Origin: Vibrio aestuarianus
GTDB lineage: Bacteria; Pseudomonadota; Gammaproteobacteria; Enterobacterales; Vibrionaceae
Length of the DNA: 64,000 bases
Assembly (NCBI RefSeq): GCF_012395185.1
Contig: NZ_JAAZTU010000007.1
Span: 62,001 to 126,000 of the forward strand
Direction of reading: 5' to 3'
Part shown: piece after piece, positions 17,228 to 27,907 of the stretch
Position numbering within the stretch: position 1 is the stretch's first letter
Layout: each line of letters begins with the position of its first letter
Notes under the pieces: model-generated
What the model was told of the DNA's origin: nothing
The model's input: the letters and a program-made list of their open reading frames with translations, nothing else
The model's database searches: none
Program-made: the position numbers and the translations under genes

Positions 17228-18541
17228 ATGAAAAAACTGCTTCCTCTATTCATCAGCGCGGCATTAGGCAGCCTGAGTACTTCAGTATGGGCAGACACTC
17301 TGGCTGATATCTATAATCAAGCAAAAGAGAATGACCCGCAATTATTGAGTGCAGCAGCTCGTCGTGATGCCGCTTTTGAAGCGATTACTTCTAGCCGCAG
17401 TAGCTTATTACCACAAATCAACTTAACTGCGGGTTACAACATTAACCGTAGTAATATTGATCCTCGGGAAAGTGATAAGTTAACCGCTGGCATCAATTTC
17501 TCCCAAGAGCTTTACAATCGTTCTAGCTGGATAACCTTGGATACAGCGGAGAAAAGCGCTCGTCAGGCTGACTCAACCTATGCAGCAACACAGCAGAGCC
17601 TTATCTTGCGCGTTGCTCAATCTTACTTTGAAGTGCTGCGCGCCCAGGATAACCTTGAGTTTGTCCGTGCTGAAAAAGCCGCTGTCGCTCGCCAGTTAGA
17701 ACAAACCAAACAACGCTTTGAAGTTGGTCTTTCCGCGATTACTGATGTACATGATGCACAAGCTCAGTACGATGCTGTATTAGCCGACGAAGTTTTAGCT
17801 GAAAACAGCTTAGTTAACAGCTATGAAGCATTGCGTGAAATAACAGGGCAAGAGCACACCAATTTAAATGTGTTAGACACAGATCGTTTTTCAGCCAGCA
17901 AAACAGCGACTTCAATGAATACGCTGTTGGAAGAAGCACAGCAGAAAAACCTCAACCTCTTAACCGCTCGTATTGCTCAAGACGTTGCTAAAGATAACAT
18001 TTCACTCGCCAGCTCAGGGCATTTACCATCACTGACATTAGATGCTGGCTATAACTATGGTGATGAAAGTAACGACCATAACGCAAGTTCGAATCTTGAT
18101 GCTTATAATGACTTCAATATTGGTGTGAACTTGGTTGTCCCTCTGTACACCGGTGGCAATATCAGCTCTCAAACCAAGCAAGCTGAATTTGCATACGTTG
18201 CAGCAAGCCAAGATCTTGAGAAAACTTACCGTAGCGTTGTCAAAGATGTTCGTGCTTATAACAACAATATCAGTGCATCGATTGGCGCATTACGTGCTTA
18301 TGAACAATCAGTCATTTCAGCGAAATCAGCATTAGAAGCAACAGAGGCCGGTTTTGACGTAGGTACTCGCACTATCGTTGATGTACTGGACTCAACGCGT
18401 CGACTATACGATGCGAACAAAAGCTTATCTAATGCTCGCTACGACTACCTGCTAAGCGTCCTTCAACTGCGCCAAGCGGTGGGTACTCTTAGTGAACAAG
18501 ATATCTTAGATATTAACGCTGGCCTAAAAGCCGCTGGTTAA
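17228..18541 (+). CDS. tolC: outer-membrane efflux channel TolC
   Basis: TolC is the trimeric outer-membrane/periplasmic duct shared by RND pumps and type I secretion systems. A signal peptide covers residues 1-22 (ending SVWA). Two repeated halves of the OEP family follow, each with the long helical segments; QSYFEVLRAQDNL and GTRTIVDVLDSTR are typical. Length is 437 residues; the C-terminus is shorter than that of E. coli TolC. AGGGA lies about 10 bases before the ATG. It is monocistronic, ending at a strong terminator. Confidence 0.96.
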   Translation: MKKLLPLFISAALGSLSTSVWADTLADIYNQAKENDPQLLSAAARRDAAFEAITSSRSSLLPQINLTAGYNINRSNIDPRESDKLTAGINFSQELYNRSSWITLDTAEKSARQADSTYAATQQSLILRVAQSYFEVLRAQDNLEFVRAEKAAVARQLEQTKQRFEVGLSAITDVHDAQAQYDAVLADEVLAENSLVNSYEALREITGQEHTNLNVLDTDRFSASKTATSMNTLLEEAQQKNLNLLTARIAQDVAKDNISLASSGHLPSLTLDAGYNYGDESNDHNASSNLDAYNDFNIGVNLVVPLYTGGNISSQTKQAEFAYVAASQDLEKTYRSVVKDVRAYNNNISASIGALRAYEQSVISAKSALEATEAGFDVGTRTIVDVLDSTRRLYDANKSLSNARYDYLLSVLQLRQAVGTLSEQDILDINAGLKAAG

Positions 18542-18562
18542 TTCAAAGCTTAACTAGGTAAG

Positions 18563-18593
18563 AAAAGCCGCTGATTTTCAGCGGCTTTTTTGT
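18563..18593. terminator. bidirectional terminator between tolC and hldE
   Basis: The stem AAAAGCCGCTGA/TCAGCGGCTTTT with a short TT loop ends in TTTTTT. It serves tolC, and hldE on the other strand. Confidence 0.85.
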
Positions 18594-18653
18594 AGTTTAC
18601 GTGTTTTTATGGCGCAGTTGAAAACGGAACTATAGCAACAGAGCCACTAAAGA

Positions 18654-20084
18654 TTAGCCTCGGCCACCTTTAATCGCTTCAATAATTTCAGTGGTTGAAC
18701 AACCATCTTCAAAGTTGAGTACTTTAACACTACCACCTGCTGCGATAACTTCTTTACCACCAGCGATATCTTCAGGTTTGTAATCACCGCCCTTCACCAA
18801 TAAATCAGGCAAGACTTCAGCAATTAAACGTTGAGGCGTATCTTCGCTAAATGGTACGACCCAATCAACCGCACCTAACGCAGCCAGTACCGCCATGCGG
18901 CGATCAGTTGGATTAACAGGACGACCAGGGCCTTTGAGACGTTTCACTGACTCATCAGTGTTGACTGCAACAATCAAGCGATCACCTAATTGCCCCGCAT
19001 GGTTAAGATAAGAAACATGACCAGCATGCAAAATATCAAAACAGCCATTAGTCATGACGACCTTTTCACCTTTGGCTTGCGCTTTTTTGACCGCTTCAAT
19101 CAGTGCTTGCTCACCAATTACGCCGTAGTCGGTGTCTTTACTACCATGAACAGCTTCAGCAAGTTCAATGGTTGATACGGTTGAAGTCCCCAATTTGCCG
19201 ACAACGACACCAGCTGCAGCATTGGCTAACGCACACGCTTCATCCAGTGGTTTACCTGCAGAAACGGAAGCGGCTAAAACAGAAATGACGGTATCACCAG
19301 CCCCCGTTACGTCATACACTTCTTTGGCTAAAGTTGGCAGATGGAAAGGCTTTTGACCACGTCTTAGCAGAGTCATGCCATGTTCACTGCGAGTCACCAA
19401 CAATGCCTCAAGGTCAAACTCTTCGATCAAAGCGAGGCCTTTATCGACCAATTCTTGATCCGATTTTACTTTACCCACGACATGCTCAAATTCAGCCATG
19501 TTAGGAGTCAATAAAGTAGCACCACGATAGCGTTCGAAGTCAGCACCTTTAGGGTCAATGAATACTGGTACCTTAGCAGCACGAGCTTTTTGAATCAGTT
19601 GCTGTACGTGCTCTAGCGCGCCTTTTGCGTAATCAGACAAAATGACCGCTTTCACGTGCGGTAACGCTTGATCCATACGAGATAAGATCAACTGTGGATC
19701 GGTATTTTCAAATTTGTCTTCAAAGTCTAAACGGATCAATTGTTGACCACGGCTTAATACACGCAGCTTGGTAATAGTTGGGTAATTTGGCAACGCAACA
19801 AAATCGCATTTCACTTTCAATGCAGTTAGTGTTTCGGTCAATACTCTTGCTGGTTCATCTATTCCTGTCAAACCTACGATATGCGCGTGGCCACCAAGCG
19901 AAGCAATATTCATTGCCACGTTCGCCGCTCCACCTGGGCGCTCTTCGTTATTCTCTACTTTTACTACAGGAACCGGAGCTTCTGGTGAAATGCGCCCAGT
20001 AGGGCCATACCAGTAGCGATCGAGCATTACATCGCCAATAATAAGTACACCTGCATCGCTGTAGTCAGGTAGGATTGGTTTCAT
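18654..20084 (-). CDS. hldE: bifunctional heptose 7-phosphate kinase / heptose 1-phosphate adenylyltransferase
   Basis: HldE makes ADP-D-glycero-beta-D-manno-heptose for the LPS inner core. The N-terminal PfkB kinase (about 1-320) has [12 protein letters not shown] and the catalytic DVTGAGDT. The C-terminal nucleotidyltransferase (about 340-476) begins [13 protein letters not shown], with the HxGH signature. Length is 476 residues, the fused form seen in enterics. It lies 63 bases downstream of glnE on the same strand, as in E. coli. Confidence 0.97.
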   Translation of the reverse strand: MKPILPDYSDAGVLIIGDVMLDRYWYGPTGRISPEAPVPVVKVENNEERPGGAANVAMNIASLGGHAHIVGLTGIDEPARVLTETLTALKVKCDFVALPNYPTITKLRVLSRGQQLIRLDFEDKFENTDPQLILSRMDQALPHVKAVILSDYAKGALEHVQQLIQKARAAKVPVFIDPKGADFERYRGATLLTPNMAEFEHVVGKVKSDQELVDKGLALIEEFDLEALLVTRSEHGMTLLRRGQKPFHLPTLAKEVYDVTGAGDTVISVLAASVSAGKPLDEACALANAAAGVVVGKLGTSTVSTIELAEAVHGSKDTDYGVIGEQALIEAVKKAQAKGEKVVMTNGCFDILHAGHVSYLNHAGQLGDRLIVAVNTDESVKRLKGPGRPVNPTDRRMAVLAALGAVDWVVPFSEDTPQRLIAEVLPDLLVKGGDYKPEDIAGGKEVIAAGGSVKVLNFEDGCSTTEIIEAIKGGRG

Positions 20085-20147
20085 TGTGGATCTCCAATTT
20101 TCGTTATTATGCTGAGTGTAACACAGCTAATAGAGCGCCTAAAACTC

Positions 20148-23027
20148 TCAACCTAACCACTGATTCCAAACCTCAGTGACCAGTTTCCTTTCTTCAGTAA
20201 ACTTACTTTCGTCCACATCGGCATCTAAGTTGAGTAAATTGCGATGATGGATTTGGTTGCGCATCGATGTATAAGCCTTCGTCAGTGCTACCGCCTGCTG
20301 CTCTTCCATTACACCTTGCACCAGTAAAGATTCAAAAATACGCACATTATCCGACCAATAGGTTAATTTTGGCTTGTCATAACTAAAACGTAAAATGAGA
20401 TATTGAGCTAAAAATTCTATATCGGTAATCCCACCAATGTCTTGCTTAAGCATAAAACGTCCGGCTTTTTTGCCACCCAAATGCTCACGCATTTTAAGTC
20501 GCATCTCGACAACGTCTCGTTTAAGCTTAGTTTCTTCTCTTGGTAGGGATAAGATTTCATGACGCGTTTGATTAAAAGCGTGTTGTAAGGGTTCGTCGCC
20601 ATAAATGACTCTCGCCCGCACCAGAGCCTGATGCTCCCATGTCCAAGCATCATTGCGCTGATACTCATCAAATGCCTGAGCAGGGCTCACCAGTAACCCG
20701 GAGACTCCCGAAGGACGTAAACGTGTATCAACCTCATAGAGAATACCTGATGCGGTGCGTATAGAAAAAATATGGATGATGCGTTGTGCTAAGCGTAAGT
20801 AAAACTGACGTCCATCGATCTCTTTTTGGCCATCAGTATACGAATCGATAGGGCAATCGTGCATAAATACGATGTCGAGATCTGAGTTATAACCTAGCTC
20901 CCATCCCCCCACTTTGCCATAACCAATCACAGCAAACCCTTTTCCATCACGGTCTTTTAAATGCCTAGGTTGTCCATATTTGGCACTGACTTGCAACCAA
21001 GCCTGGTGAATGACCGCTTCTACAATGGCTTCGGCAAGATAGGTTAAGTGGTCACTCACTTTCATGACAGGCAAAGCACCTGCAATATCAGCAGCGGCAA
21101 TACGTAAAATGCAAATCTGTTTAAACTGGCGCAGCGCTTCCATTTGCTGTTCCATATCATCTTCAGGAATACGTGCTAAAAAATCGCGCAATTCGGTTTT
21201 GTAAGCCGAAAGTGAAATGGGATTATACAGATGCTGAGGGTCTATCAGCTCATCTAGCAAAATAGGATAACGACTCAATTGTTCAGAGATCATTGGGCTG
21301 GCGGTACACAAACGGACCAGTTGGGTCAGAGCGGCGGGATGTTCATCAAGCAACTCTAGATAAGTCGTTCGCGTGACGATTTTATACATCAAATGCAACA
21401 CGCGTGATAAACCAAACTCGGCATCTGGATGTTGGAAAATAGCCTGAAAAACCTTAGGCATTAAACGATTGAGTACATCACGCCCACGAGGGCCTAGCGT
21501 TTTTTTCGCTAAATCGTCTTTAAACTGAATCAATACCTTCGCAATATCAGATGACTGAGCGCAAGCAAGATCTTGCTGAAGAATGCTATCGATAACCTCC
21601 GGCTTATGCGCCATATCCCACAGTTCATGGAAATGCTTGGCTATCGTATTCTCTTCTTCCTCTTCATCATCGCCAATCAAGGCTGCAAAAACTTGGTGGA
21701 CATTAGCCATGTGCTGTTGAGTGTGAGTCAGTAATACCTGCCAACTTGCACACTGCATTGCGGTCGCTAAACGAAGTTGGTCAATATCATTATCGGGCAA
21801 AGTTTGAGTCTGTTTATCAGCCATCGCTTGCAATAAATTTTCTAAACGACGCAAGAAATGGTAAGCCTTGCGTAGATGTCCAACCTCTTCTGGCTGTAAC
21901 AAGGCTAGCTCTTCAATAGCGGTTAACGTTTCGAGTAATCCACGTTGTCGCAGGCTCGGTTCACGACCTCCACGGATCAATTGGAAAACCTGAGCAATAA
22001 ATTCAATTTCCCGAATACCACCAGCGCCTAATTTAATATTGTTTTGCAACCCACGGCGGCGTACTTCGCTGCTGATCATCGATTTCATACGGCGCAATGA
22101 TTGGATTGCACTAAAATCAATGTAGCGTCGAAAAACAAATGGGCGCAGCATTTGGCGCAGCTCTTGATACTGCGGGTACATTTCACGCCCCATTACCCGA
22201 GCTTTAATCATGGCATAACGCTCCCAGTCACGCCCTTGCTCTTGGTAGTAATCTTCCAGAGCGGCATAGCTCATCACCAGAGGACCACTCTCACCAAACG
22301 GACGCAGACGCATATCAACTCGGTAACAGAAGCCATCAAAAGTGTGCTGATCCAGTGCTTTAATGATTCTCTGACCTAAACGAGTAAAGAACTGAGCATT
22401 GGCGATGCTACGACGCGCACCTTGAGTTTCACCATTTTCTGGGTAAGTAAAAATGAGGTCGATATCTGAAGAAAAGTTAAGCTCACCGCCACCCAATTTC
22501 CCCATACCAATAATCAACATTGGTTGGGCCTCACCATCGGCATTAGTGGGGGTTCCCCATTCTGAGCAGCACACTTGATACTGCCATTGATAAGTTTCAA
22601 AGATCAGCGCTTCAGCCAAAGCCGATAGGTGCTCTAAACTCTCTTCTAGCGGCCAAGAGGCGGTAAAATCACGCCATGCAATATAGACCATTTCTCGATT
22701 ACGGAATTGGCGTAATCTGCGATGAAAACTCATTTCATCGTTACAGGCTGCCAGTTGCTTGGCCAGCTCACTACGGTAGCCATCAAAACGTGACTTATTT
22801 TGGTGTGATAATGATTCTGTTTGTGCCGCATCTTCTAGCATATGAGGTAATTGCTGACACAGCACCTCATCACGCTGCAGTGCTTCTCCAATAAATTGAC
22901 TCAACCCCAGTACGTAAATTAGTTCAGATTTGAGTGATTCAGGCCACTGCTCAATACAAGGTTGTTGTTCTAGAAGCAGCTGATAAGCAGCTTGAGCGGA
23001 AGAGTTAAGTACAGAAGGCAATCGCAT
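20148..23027 (-). CDS. glnE: bifunctional glutamine synthetase adenylyltransferase/deadenylylase
   Basis: GlnE attaches AMP to glutamine synthetase and removes it, in response to PII and glutamine. Two nucleotidyltransferase domains are visible. The N-terminal deadenylylase has [20 protein letters not shown], and the C-terminal adenylylase has [20 protein letters not shown]; each carries the D-x-D metal motif. A GlnD-type helical linker lies between. Length is 959 residues, close to the E. coli length of 946. It is upstream of hldE in the same direction. Confidence 0.97.
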   Translation of the reverse strand: MRLPSVLNSSAQAAYQLLLEQQPCIEQWPESLKSELIYVLGLSQFIGEALQRDEVLCQQLPHMLEDAAQTESLSHQNKSRFDGYRSELAKQLAACNDEMSFHRRLRQFRNREMVYIAWRDFTASWPLEESLEHLSALAEALIFETYQWQYQVCCSEWGTPTNADGEAQPMLIIGMGKLGGGELNFSSDIDLIFTYPENGETQGARRSIANAQFFTRLGQRIIKALDQHTFDGFCYRVDMRLRPFGESGPLVMSYAALEDYYQEQGRDWERYAMIKARVMGREMYPQYQELRQMLRPFVFRRYIDFSAIQSLRRMKSMISSEVRRRGLQNNIKLGAGGIREIEFIAQVFQLIRGGREPSLRQRGLLETLTAIEELALLQPEEVGHLRKAYHFLRRLENLLQAMADKQTQTLPDNDIDQLRLATAMQCASWQVLLTHTQQHMANVHQVFAALIGDDEEEEENTIAKHFHELWDMAHKPEVIDSILQQDLACAQSSDIAKVLIQFKDDLAKKTLGPRGRDVLNRLMPKVFQAIFQHPDAEFGLSRVLHLMYKIVTRTTYLELLDEHPAALTQLVRLCTASPMISEQLSRYPILLDELIDPQHLYNPISLSAYKTELRDFLARIPEDDMEQQMEALRQFKQICILRIAAADIAGALPVMKVSDHLTYLAEAIVEAVIHQAWLQVSAKYGQPRHLKDRDGKGFAVIGYGKVGGWELGYNSDLDIVFMHDCPIDSYTDGQKEIDGRQFYLRLAQRIIHIFSIRTASGILYEVDTRLRPSGVSGLLVSPAQAFDEYQRNDAWTWEHQALVRARVIYGDEPLQHAFNQTRHEILSLPREETKLKRDVVEMRLKMREHLGGKKAGRFMLKQDIGGITDIEFLAQYLILRFSYDKPKLTYWSDNVRIFESLLVQGVMEEQQAVALTKAYTSMRNQIHHRNLLNLDADVDESKFTEERKLVTEVWNQWLG

Positions 23028-23130
23028 GAGGCATCCTTGTATTTTGATATCAATGCTTAAGCACTAGCATCAGTTAATATTTTGCGACGAATTTTTGTTG
23101 AGACGATATTTATACCAAACTTGCTGCAAT

Positions 23131-23164
23131 AAAAAACGCCCAACAACAAGAATTGTGGGCGTTG
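23131..23164 (-). terminator. terminator downstream of the chemoreceptor gene
   Basis: The stem AACGCCCA/TGGGCGTT has a loop of about 14 bases. The plus-strand A6 on its left is the T tail for minus-strand transcripts. Confidence 0.7.
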
Positions 23165-23188
23165 ATTCAAGGTTATTACAGTATCGGT

Positions 23189-24445
23189 TTACACTTTGAA
23201 GAGGGTAATTTTACGATCAAGCTCTTCAGCATTGCTTTGCATGATTTCCGAGGTTTCGAGCAATTCTCCCACCACGGTTACCGACGCTTCAACCAGCTCA
23301 CGAACATTGGTCAAGTTTTGGTCCATCTCTTGAGCCACACTCGTTTGCTGACCTGCAGCCGTCGCTATTTGAATATTCATGTCATTAATGCGTCGCACTT
23401 GGTTGACAATACCATCTAATTCACTACCGGCATTAGTCACTAGTTCAACCCCTTCAGCGGCTTCTACTACGCTTTTTTCCATCAGATCAACTGCTGAATT
23501 TGCGCTACTTTGTAATTGCGAAATCATCTCTTGAATTTCAATGGTTGCCTGTTGAGTACGCTGAGCTAGGTTCCTAACCTCATCCGCAACAACCGCAAAA
23601 CCACGCCCAGCTTCACCTGCGCGCGCTGCTTCAATCGCGGCATTCAATGCCAATAAGTTGGTTTGCTCTGAAATACTTTGAATGGTTCCAACCACACTGC
23701 CAATGGCGACAACACGTTCCTCAACTTGGTTGACCGCTTGCGCTGACGCTGAGATATCTTGCGACAACTCACTCATCTTGGTGATGGTACCTTTAACGAA
23801 ACGCTGCCCTGTCTGCGCCTGCCCTGATGCCTCTTCGGTTAAAGATGACGCCGTTTGCGCGTGTTCAGCAACCGTTTGTACCGTAGAAGTCATTTCACTC
23901 ATGGCGGTAGCCAGTTGATCAATTTCGTTAAATTCTTCTTGTGCCGACTCTTTCGTTTCTGACATGCTGATTGTCATAACTTCCGTTAAAGCGGCTAATT
24001 CTTGGGAGGATTCAATCTGCACTCTGATCACATCTTGCAGTTGACGACGGGTTTTATCGAGTTCGCGAGCCACATCACCGTATTCATCTTTACACTCCAT
24101 ATTAATCGGAGTGGAAAGATCACGGCTTGCCATCAGTTTGATTGAATCACTCAAATATTGAGTTTGACGCAACATGATCTTGGCTGCCGCTAAAAGCAAC
24201 ACAACAAAAATAATGATGATTAACGCCGTTTGCCAAATAACTTGTGTAATATAAGCATCATAGTGTTGTTGGGCAATATCGAGATTCTGGGTTACGGCTA
24301 GTAGTGATTGGTAAAAAGTGTGCGCATCCCAAAGCTGTTTGGCGATAATTAATACTGTACTGAACACCATCAGCATCACCATTTTAGGAACAAGGCGAAT
24401 ATCGGTAATCACTCGCTCCCATGGTTTAAACGCCATCGTAGCCAT
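23189..24445 (-). CDS. methyl-accepting chemotaxis protein with minimal periplasmic region
   Basis: This is a transmembrane chemoreceptor-type signal transducer that would signal to CheA/CheW. Predicted membrane segments are at about 20-36 and 68-91, leaving only about 31 residues outside, too few for a Cache or four-helix sensor domain. A HAMP-like region (92-145) leads into the signalling domain with the conserved hairpin tip [20 protein letters not shown]. There is no C-terminal NWETF-type pentapeptide; it ends KITLFKV. Length is 418 residues. It is divergent from a potassium-channel-like gene 89 bases away. The ligand is unknown; it may sense membrane or internal state. Confidence 0.9.
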   Translation of the reverse strand: MATMAFKPWERVITDIRLVPKMVMLMVFSTVLIIAKQLWDAHTFYQSLLAVTQNLDIAQQHYDAYITQVIWQTALIIIIFVVLLLAAAKIMLRQTQYLSDSIKLMASRDLSTPINMECKDEYGDVARELDKTRRQLQDVIRVQIESSQELAALTEVMTISMSETKESAQEEFNEIDQLATAMSEMTSTVQTVAEHAQTASSLTEEASGQAQTGQRFVKGTITKMSELSQDISASAQAVNQVEERVVAIGSVVGTIQSISEQTNLLALNAAIEAARAGEAGRGFAVVADEVRNLAQRTQQATIEIQEMISQLQSSANSAVDLMEKSVVEAAEGVELVTNAGSELDGIVNQVRRINDMNIQIATAAGQQTSVAQEMDQNLTNVRELVEASVTVVGELLETSEIMQSNAEELDRKITLFKV

Positions 24446-24534
24446 TGTTAGTTCTCCACTAAGTCTTAGACATTGAAATTGTTTATAATTTTGCTCACTC
24501 TGAAAAGAGATGCGCTATTTATTTTGAGCTTCGT

Positions 24535-25326
24535 ATGAAAGAAGATAATACCAAAGATGAAACAAATCCGATGAATTTATTGTCACTGATCTTGTCAGTG
24601 ATGGCGCTATTTGTGATCTCAGGCTTATTGTTTGTCCCAATTGATCATAACACCCATCAGGTCCTTATCGGCCTAGATTTGTTGATCTGTAGTATTTTTA
24701 TGCTGCAACTGATTGTTGATTTGATCCGTTCCACAGATCGAGTGCAATATATGAAAGTACATTGGATCGACTTTGTCGCAAGCATTCCAATTATTGAACA
24801 GTTACGCTACGCGCGTATTTTCCATATTTTGCGCGTACTGCTCGTTATCCGTTCAGGAAAAAGCATTCTCAAACAATTAATGGCAAATCGAAGAGAAACT
24901 ACCCTAGCCTCTATTTTATTATTAATGGTAGTACTGCTGACTATTGGGTCAAGTTTTATGCTTTTCCTTGAAGGTAAAGCACCGGATTCCAATATCCACT
25001 CAGGAGGAGATGCACTTTGGTGGGCGTTAGTGACGATTTCAACCGTCGGTTATGGTGATCATTATCCCGTGACAGATGGGGGAAAAGTGTTGGCCGCAAC
25101 GATCATTATGTCTGGCGTTGGACTCTTCGGTATGATTTCAGGTTTGATTACTTCATTAATTACCTCACCAGATAAACATCAAACTCGCCGCTCAGAAAAT
25201 AAAGAAAAACTGCTGATCCAATTAGTTGAACAACAAAAACAGATCCTAGTTCGGATCGATCAAATTGAAACACAACTGTTAGAACAGAAAACTGAACATG
25301 ATGAAAACAAAAAAGAGACACCGTAG
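24535..25326 (+). CDS. voltage-gated-type potassium channel protein
   Basis: This is a 263-residue six-helix ion channel of the voltage-gated superfamily. Helices are seen near 16-34, 43-64, 76-88, 93-108 and 123-146, then a pore helix and the potassium selectivity filter TVGYGD at 170-175, and an inner helix at about 185-210. The S4-like segment LRYARIFHILRVLLVIR has few regularly spaced arginines, so voltage sensing is doubtful. The C-terminus (215-263) is a charged, probably coiled-coil region with no RCK domain. The substrate is inferred from the filter. It converges on ygiF with a terminator over its stop codon. Confidence 0.88.
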   Translation: MKEDNTKDETNPMNLLSLILSVMALFVISGLLFVPIDHNTHQVLIGLDLLICSIFMLQLIVDLIRSTDRVQYMKVHWIDFVASIPIIEQLRYARIFHILRVLLVIRSGKSILKQLMANRRETTLASILLLMVVLLTIGSSFMLFLEGKAPDSNIHSGGDALWWALVTISTVGYGDHYPVTDGGKVLAATIIMSGVGLFGMISGLITSLITSPDKHQTRRSENKEKLLIQLVEQQKQILVRIDQIETQLLEQKTEHDENKKETP

Positions 25327-25338
25327 CATCTCTTTTTA
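25310..25338. terminator. bidirectional terminator between the channel gene and ygiF
   Basis: The stem AAAAAGAGA/TCTCTTTTT with a 10-base loop overlaps the channel gene stop codon (25324-25326) and serves both convergent genes. Confidence 0.75.
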
Positions 25339-25356
25339 AAGGATTAAAAGTCCAGA

Positions 25357-26880
25357 TTAACGGTGACTACGCCAATAAGGCTCAGCTTCAATACCAATGT
25401 TACGGGTTTGCTCCATCGCATGGACAATTGAGTTTTCTTGACGAACCAACCAACGTTTCAATTGATCTTGTTCATCATCTTGCAGTTTATCGACCAGACT
25501 TTCTAATGGTTTGAGCATCAATAAATCATCAATACCTTGTAATAAATCCGCCCAAGGCAAACGAAAATTCTGACGCTCTTCGGCATCATACAAACTTGCA
25601 AACCCAACACCGGTATATAAATTGCGCATTAAACGATATTGCTGATCAATATACTCTTGAGGGTTCAGTTCAACTTTGGGAGGGAATACCTCCATTAACT
25701 CAGCCCACGTTCGATCCAACTGCTTCACTGAAAAGGCTCGTATATTACCCGCCATTTTGTCTCTTGCTTTATCATCCAGAAATGGCTGCCATCCACGGCT
25801 AAGAATCCAACGACTAAGATCAAGCAGTAAACCTGTGTAACGCGCCGAATTGAGTAACTTGAGCACATCATCACGGCTTGGCAATGCTTCTTGTTGCTCT
25901 TTTAATTCTGCGATTAAAAATTTGCGTGCATCAAGCTTACGTAACGCATGGCCTTTATCCTCAAGTAAGTCAGCTAAATAGTCATACGTTTTTAACCAAG
26001 ATAACTCTTTCTCTAACCACTTCAATTCTTGACGCAAAATCGCACTAGCTCGACGCGGCACAATCCCACCATAAACAGTGAGTGTTTGACGTAAAAAGCT
26101 AATCGCATGTTTAATTTCGTGCAGTGCTGGAACCGAATCTCGTTCAGTATAAATCTGCTCATGATTGTGCCAATGAGACAAACCATGCTCTAAAGAATGG
26201 ATAAAGCAAGATTCAACACTATCACAGCTGTCAGTGTTAACCAAAGCCAATGGTTTTACTTCATCGCCAAGGTAGGCTGAAAATAGACGATAACCTCTTG
26301 CCGCTTTGCTCAAATTACCAAGGCGCATACCACCATGTTCACAAAATTGGCGTGCAAGTGTAAACAGAGCGTCGGTTTGTCCCGACTTGAGCTCAAGCTC
26401 CACTTCACAAATCGGTTCTTGCTGATCACCAGCGACAACAAAACCTTGATCGAAAGCAACTTCGACCTGGCTACCATCAGCCATGCCGATCAACCACTGT
26501 TCGCGGGTGAAATTCGTTGAGAATAAGGGGATCAATTCTGATTGAAGCGCTTCAACACTTTTACCCGTTGGCCATATATCTTCGGGATGTAGGGCCAGTT
26601 TAGGTTCATCACTATTGTGCTCTGCGTTATATTCTGGTCTTTGGTGTAAGCCCGCTACGACTCGCCCGGCTGTTTTCACGGTTTGAACATACACATCATC
26701 AAAACGGCGAATACGAAGCCCAGTATCATGCTGACGTAGCCAATTATCAGGCGTATCAAAGTAAATGTTACCCAACTCTCGACAACTGTGCTGAAGTACT
26801 TTGAGTTCAGAAATTTTGTATCGTAAAATTTCCGAAAATTGTGGAGAAACAAAAAACTTCAGTTCTATCTCGGTTTCCAT
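25357..26880 (-). CDS. ygiF: inorganic triphosphatase, CYTH and CHAD domains
   Basis: The N-terminal CYTH domain (about 1-200) opens with the METEIELKF triphosphate-tunnel signature (ExExK) and hydrolyses inorganic triphosphate in E. coli YgiF. The C-terminal CHAD domain (about 220-500) is histidine-rich helical and binds polyphosphate; HEIKHAISFLRQTL is its leading motif. The ATG at 26880 follows AAGGG; an in-frame start 57 bases upstream lacks family support. Length is 507 residues. Its divergent neighbours are a DUF47 protein and a phosphate transporter, which fits a phosphate theme. Confidence 0.9.
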   Translation of the reverse strand: METEIELKFFVSPQFSEILRYKISELKVLQHSCRELGNIYFDTPDNWLRQHDTGLRIRRFDDVYVQTVKTAGRVVAGLHQRPEYNAEHNSDEPKLALHPEDIWPTGKSVEALQSELIPLFSTNFTREQWLIGMADGSQVEVAFDQGFVVAGDQQEPICEVELELKSGQTDALFTLARQFCEHGGMRLGNLSKAARGYRLFSAYLGDEVKPLALVNTDSCDSVESCFIHSLEHGLSHWHNHEQIYTERDSVPALHEIKHAISFLRQTLTVYGGIVPRRASAILRQELKWLEKELSWLKTYDYLADLLEDKGHALRKLDARKFLIAELKEQQEALPSRDDVLKLLNSARYTGLLLDLSRWILSRGWQPFLDDKARDKMAGNIRAFSVKQLDRTWAELMEVFPPKVELNPQEYIDQQYRLMRNLYTGVGFASLYDAEERQNFRLPWADLLQGIDDLLMLKPLESLVDKLQDDEQDQLKRWLVRQENSIVHAMEQTRNIGIEAEPYWRSHR

Positions 26881-27084
26881 AACTAACCCTTTCAAAGCAG
26901 ATGGTGAAAGAATATTGCCTAATGCACAGTGGGGCAAGTGACAAATATCACCAGAATGATGATCTAAAACAGTTTAAATGAGAGATTGAATGGGTTAACA
27001 TGCGCGCCTTTATAGCCATCGCTCAACATTTCACCAAGAATGGTGTATGTTCTTTTAAGGTTATATTTTTTAGGTTGAATGACC

Positions 27085-27765
27085 ATGCCAGTAAATACAA
27101 TTATGGGGTTATTTGCAAAGTCCCCTATAAAGCCTTTGCAACGCCACGTGGTATGTGTGAATGAATGCTGTTCACATCTAGTCAACTTCTTTGAAGTCGC
27201 TTCAAAGGGTGATTGGGAAAAAGCAGCTGAAATTCGTGCTCAAATTTCTCATCTAGAGAAAGAAGCAGACGTACTTAAGCGTGAAATTCGTCTTAAACTG
27301 CCTCGCGGTTTATTTATGCCTGTTGATCGTACCGACATGTTGGAACTATTAACTCAGCAAGATAAACTCGCAAACCTTGCCAAAGATATTTCAGGCCGTG
27401 TTTACGGTCGTCAATTAATCATCCCAGAGCCTCTTCAAGAAAACTTCATTGCTTACGTAAAACGTTGCTTAGACGCAGCGGGCCAAGCACAGAAAGTGAT
27501 CAATGAGCTCGATGAGTTATTGGAAACTGGATTTAAAGGTCGTGAAGTTACGTTAGTAGCTGAAATGATCAATCAACTGGATGTGATTGAAGATGACACT
27601 GACACGATGCAGGTTCAACTACGCCAACAATTGATGGCGATTGAATCAAAAATGAATCCGATCGACGTCATGTTCTTGTATAAAATTCTAGAGTGGGTGG
27701 GTGGCATTGCCGATCAAGCACAGCGCGTAGGCGCTCGTCTTGAAGTTATGCTTTCTCGTTCTTAA
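27085..27765 (+). CDS. DUF47/PhoU-like protein, TIGR00153 family
   Basis: This is an all-helical PhoU-like protein of 226 residues, normally encoded directly upstream of a Pit-type phosphate transporter and thought to control it. It starts MPVNTIMGLFAKSP and shows the heptad-rich helices of the family (HLEKEADVLKREIRLKLPRG, FMPVDRTDMLELL). There is another ATG two codons upstream; MPVN matches the family N-terminus. There is no signal peptide, so it is cytoplasmic. The transporter follows after 142 bases. How it acts here is inferred from the gene pairing. Confidence 0.9.
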   Translation: MPVNTIMGLFAKSPIKPLQRHVVCVNECCSHLVNFFEVASKGDWEKAAEIRAQISHLEKEADVLKREIRLKLPRGLFMPVDRTDMLELLTQQDKLANLAKDISGRVYGRQLIIPEPLQENFIAYVKRCLDAAGQAQKVINELDELLETGFKGREVTLVAEMINQLDVIEDDTDTMQVQLRQQLMAIESKMNPIDVMFLYKILEWVGGIADQAQRVGARLEVMLSRS

Positions 27766-27804
27766 ATCAATAAGTTAACCAAATAACGAAGAGCACTATT
27801 TGAT

Positions 27805-27851
27805 ACCATCAATTAAGCGTTGATTATTATTCATCGCTGATGGTTTTTTGC
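27805..27851 (+). terminator. terminator or attenuator between the DUF47 gene and the phosphate transporter
   Basis: Pairing arms ACCATCA and TGATGGT, with an inner GCG/CGC, are followed by six T. It lies inside an apparent two-gene unit, so read-through, or a second promoter at about 27855-27900, would be needed for the transporter. Confidence 0.6.
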
Positions 27852-27907
27852 GTCATTAAAACGTAAACAATATTGCTCCGCTTGTTATCAAACAACTAGG
27901 TATTACG

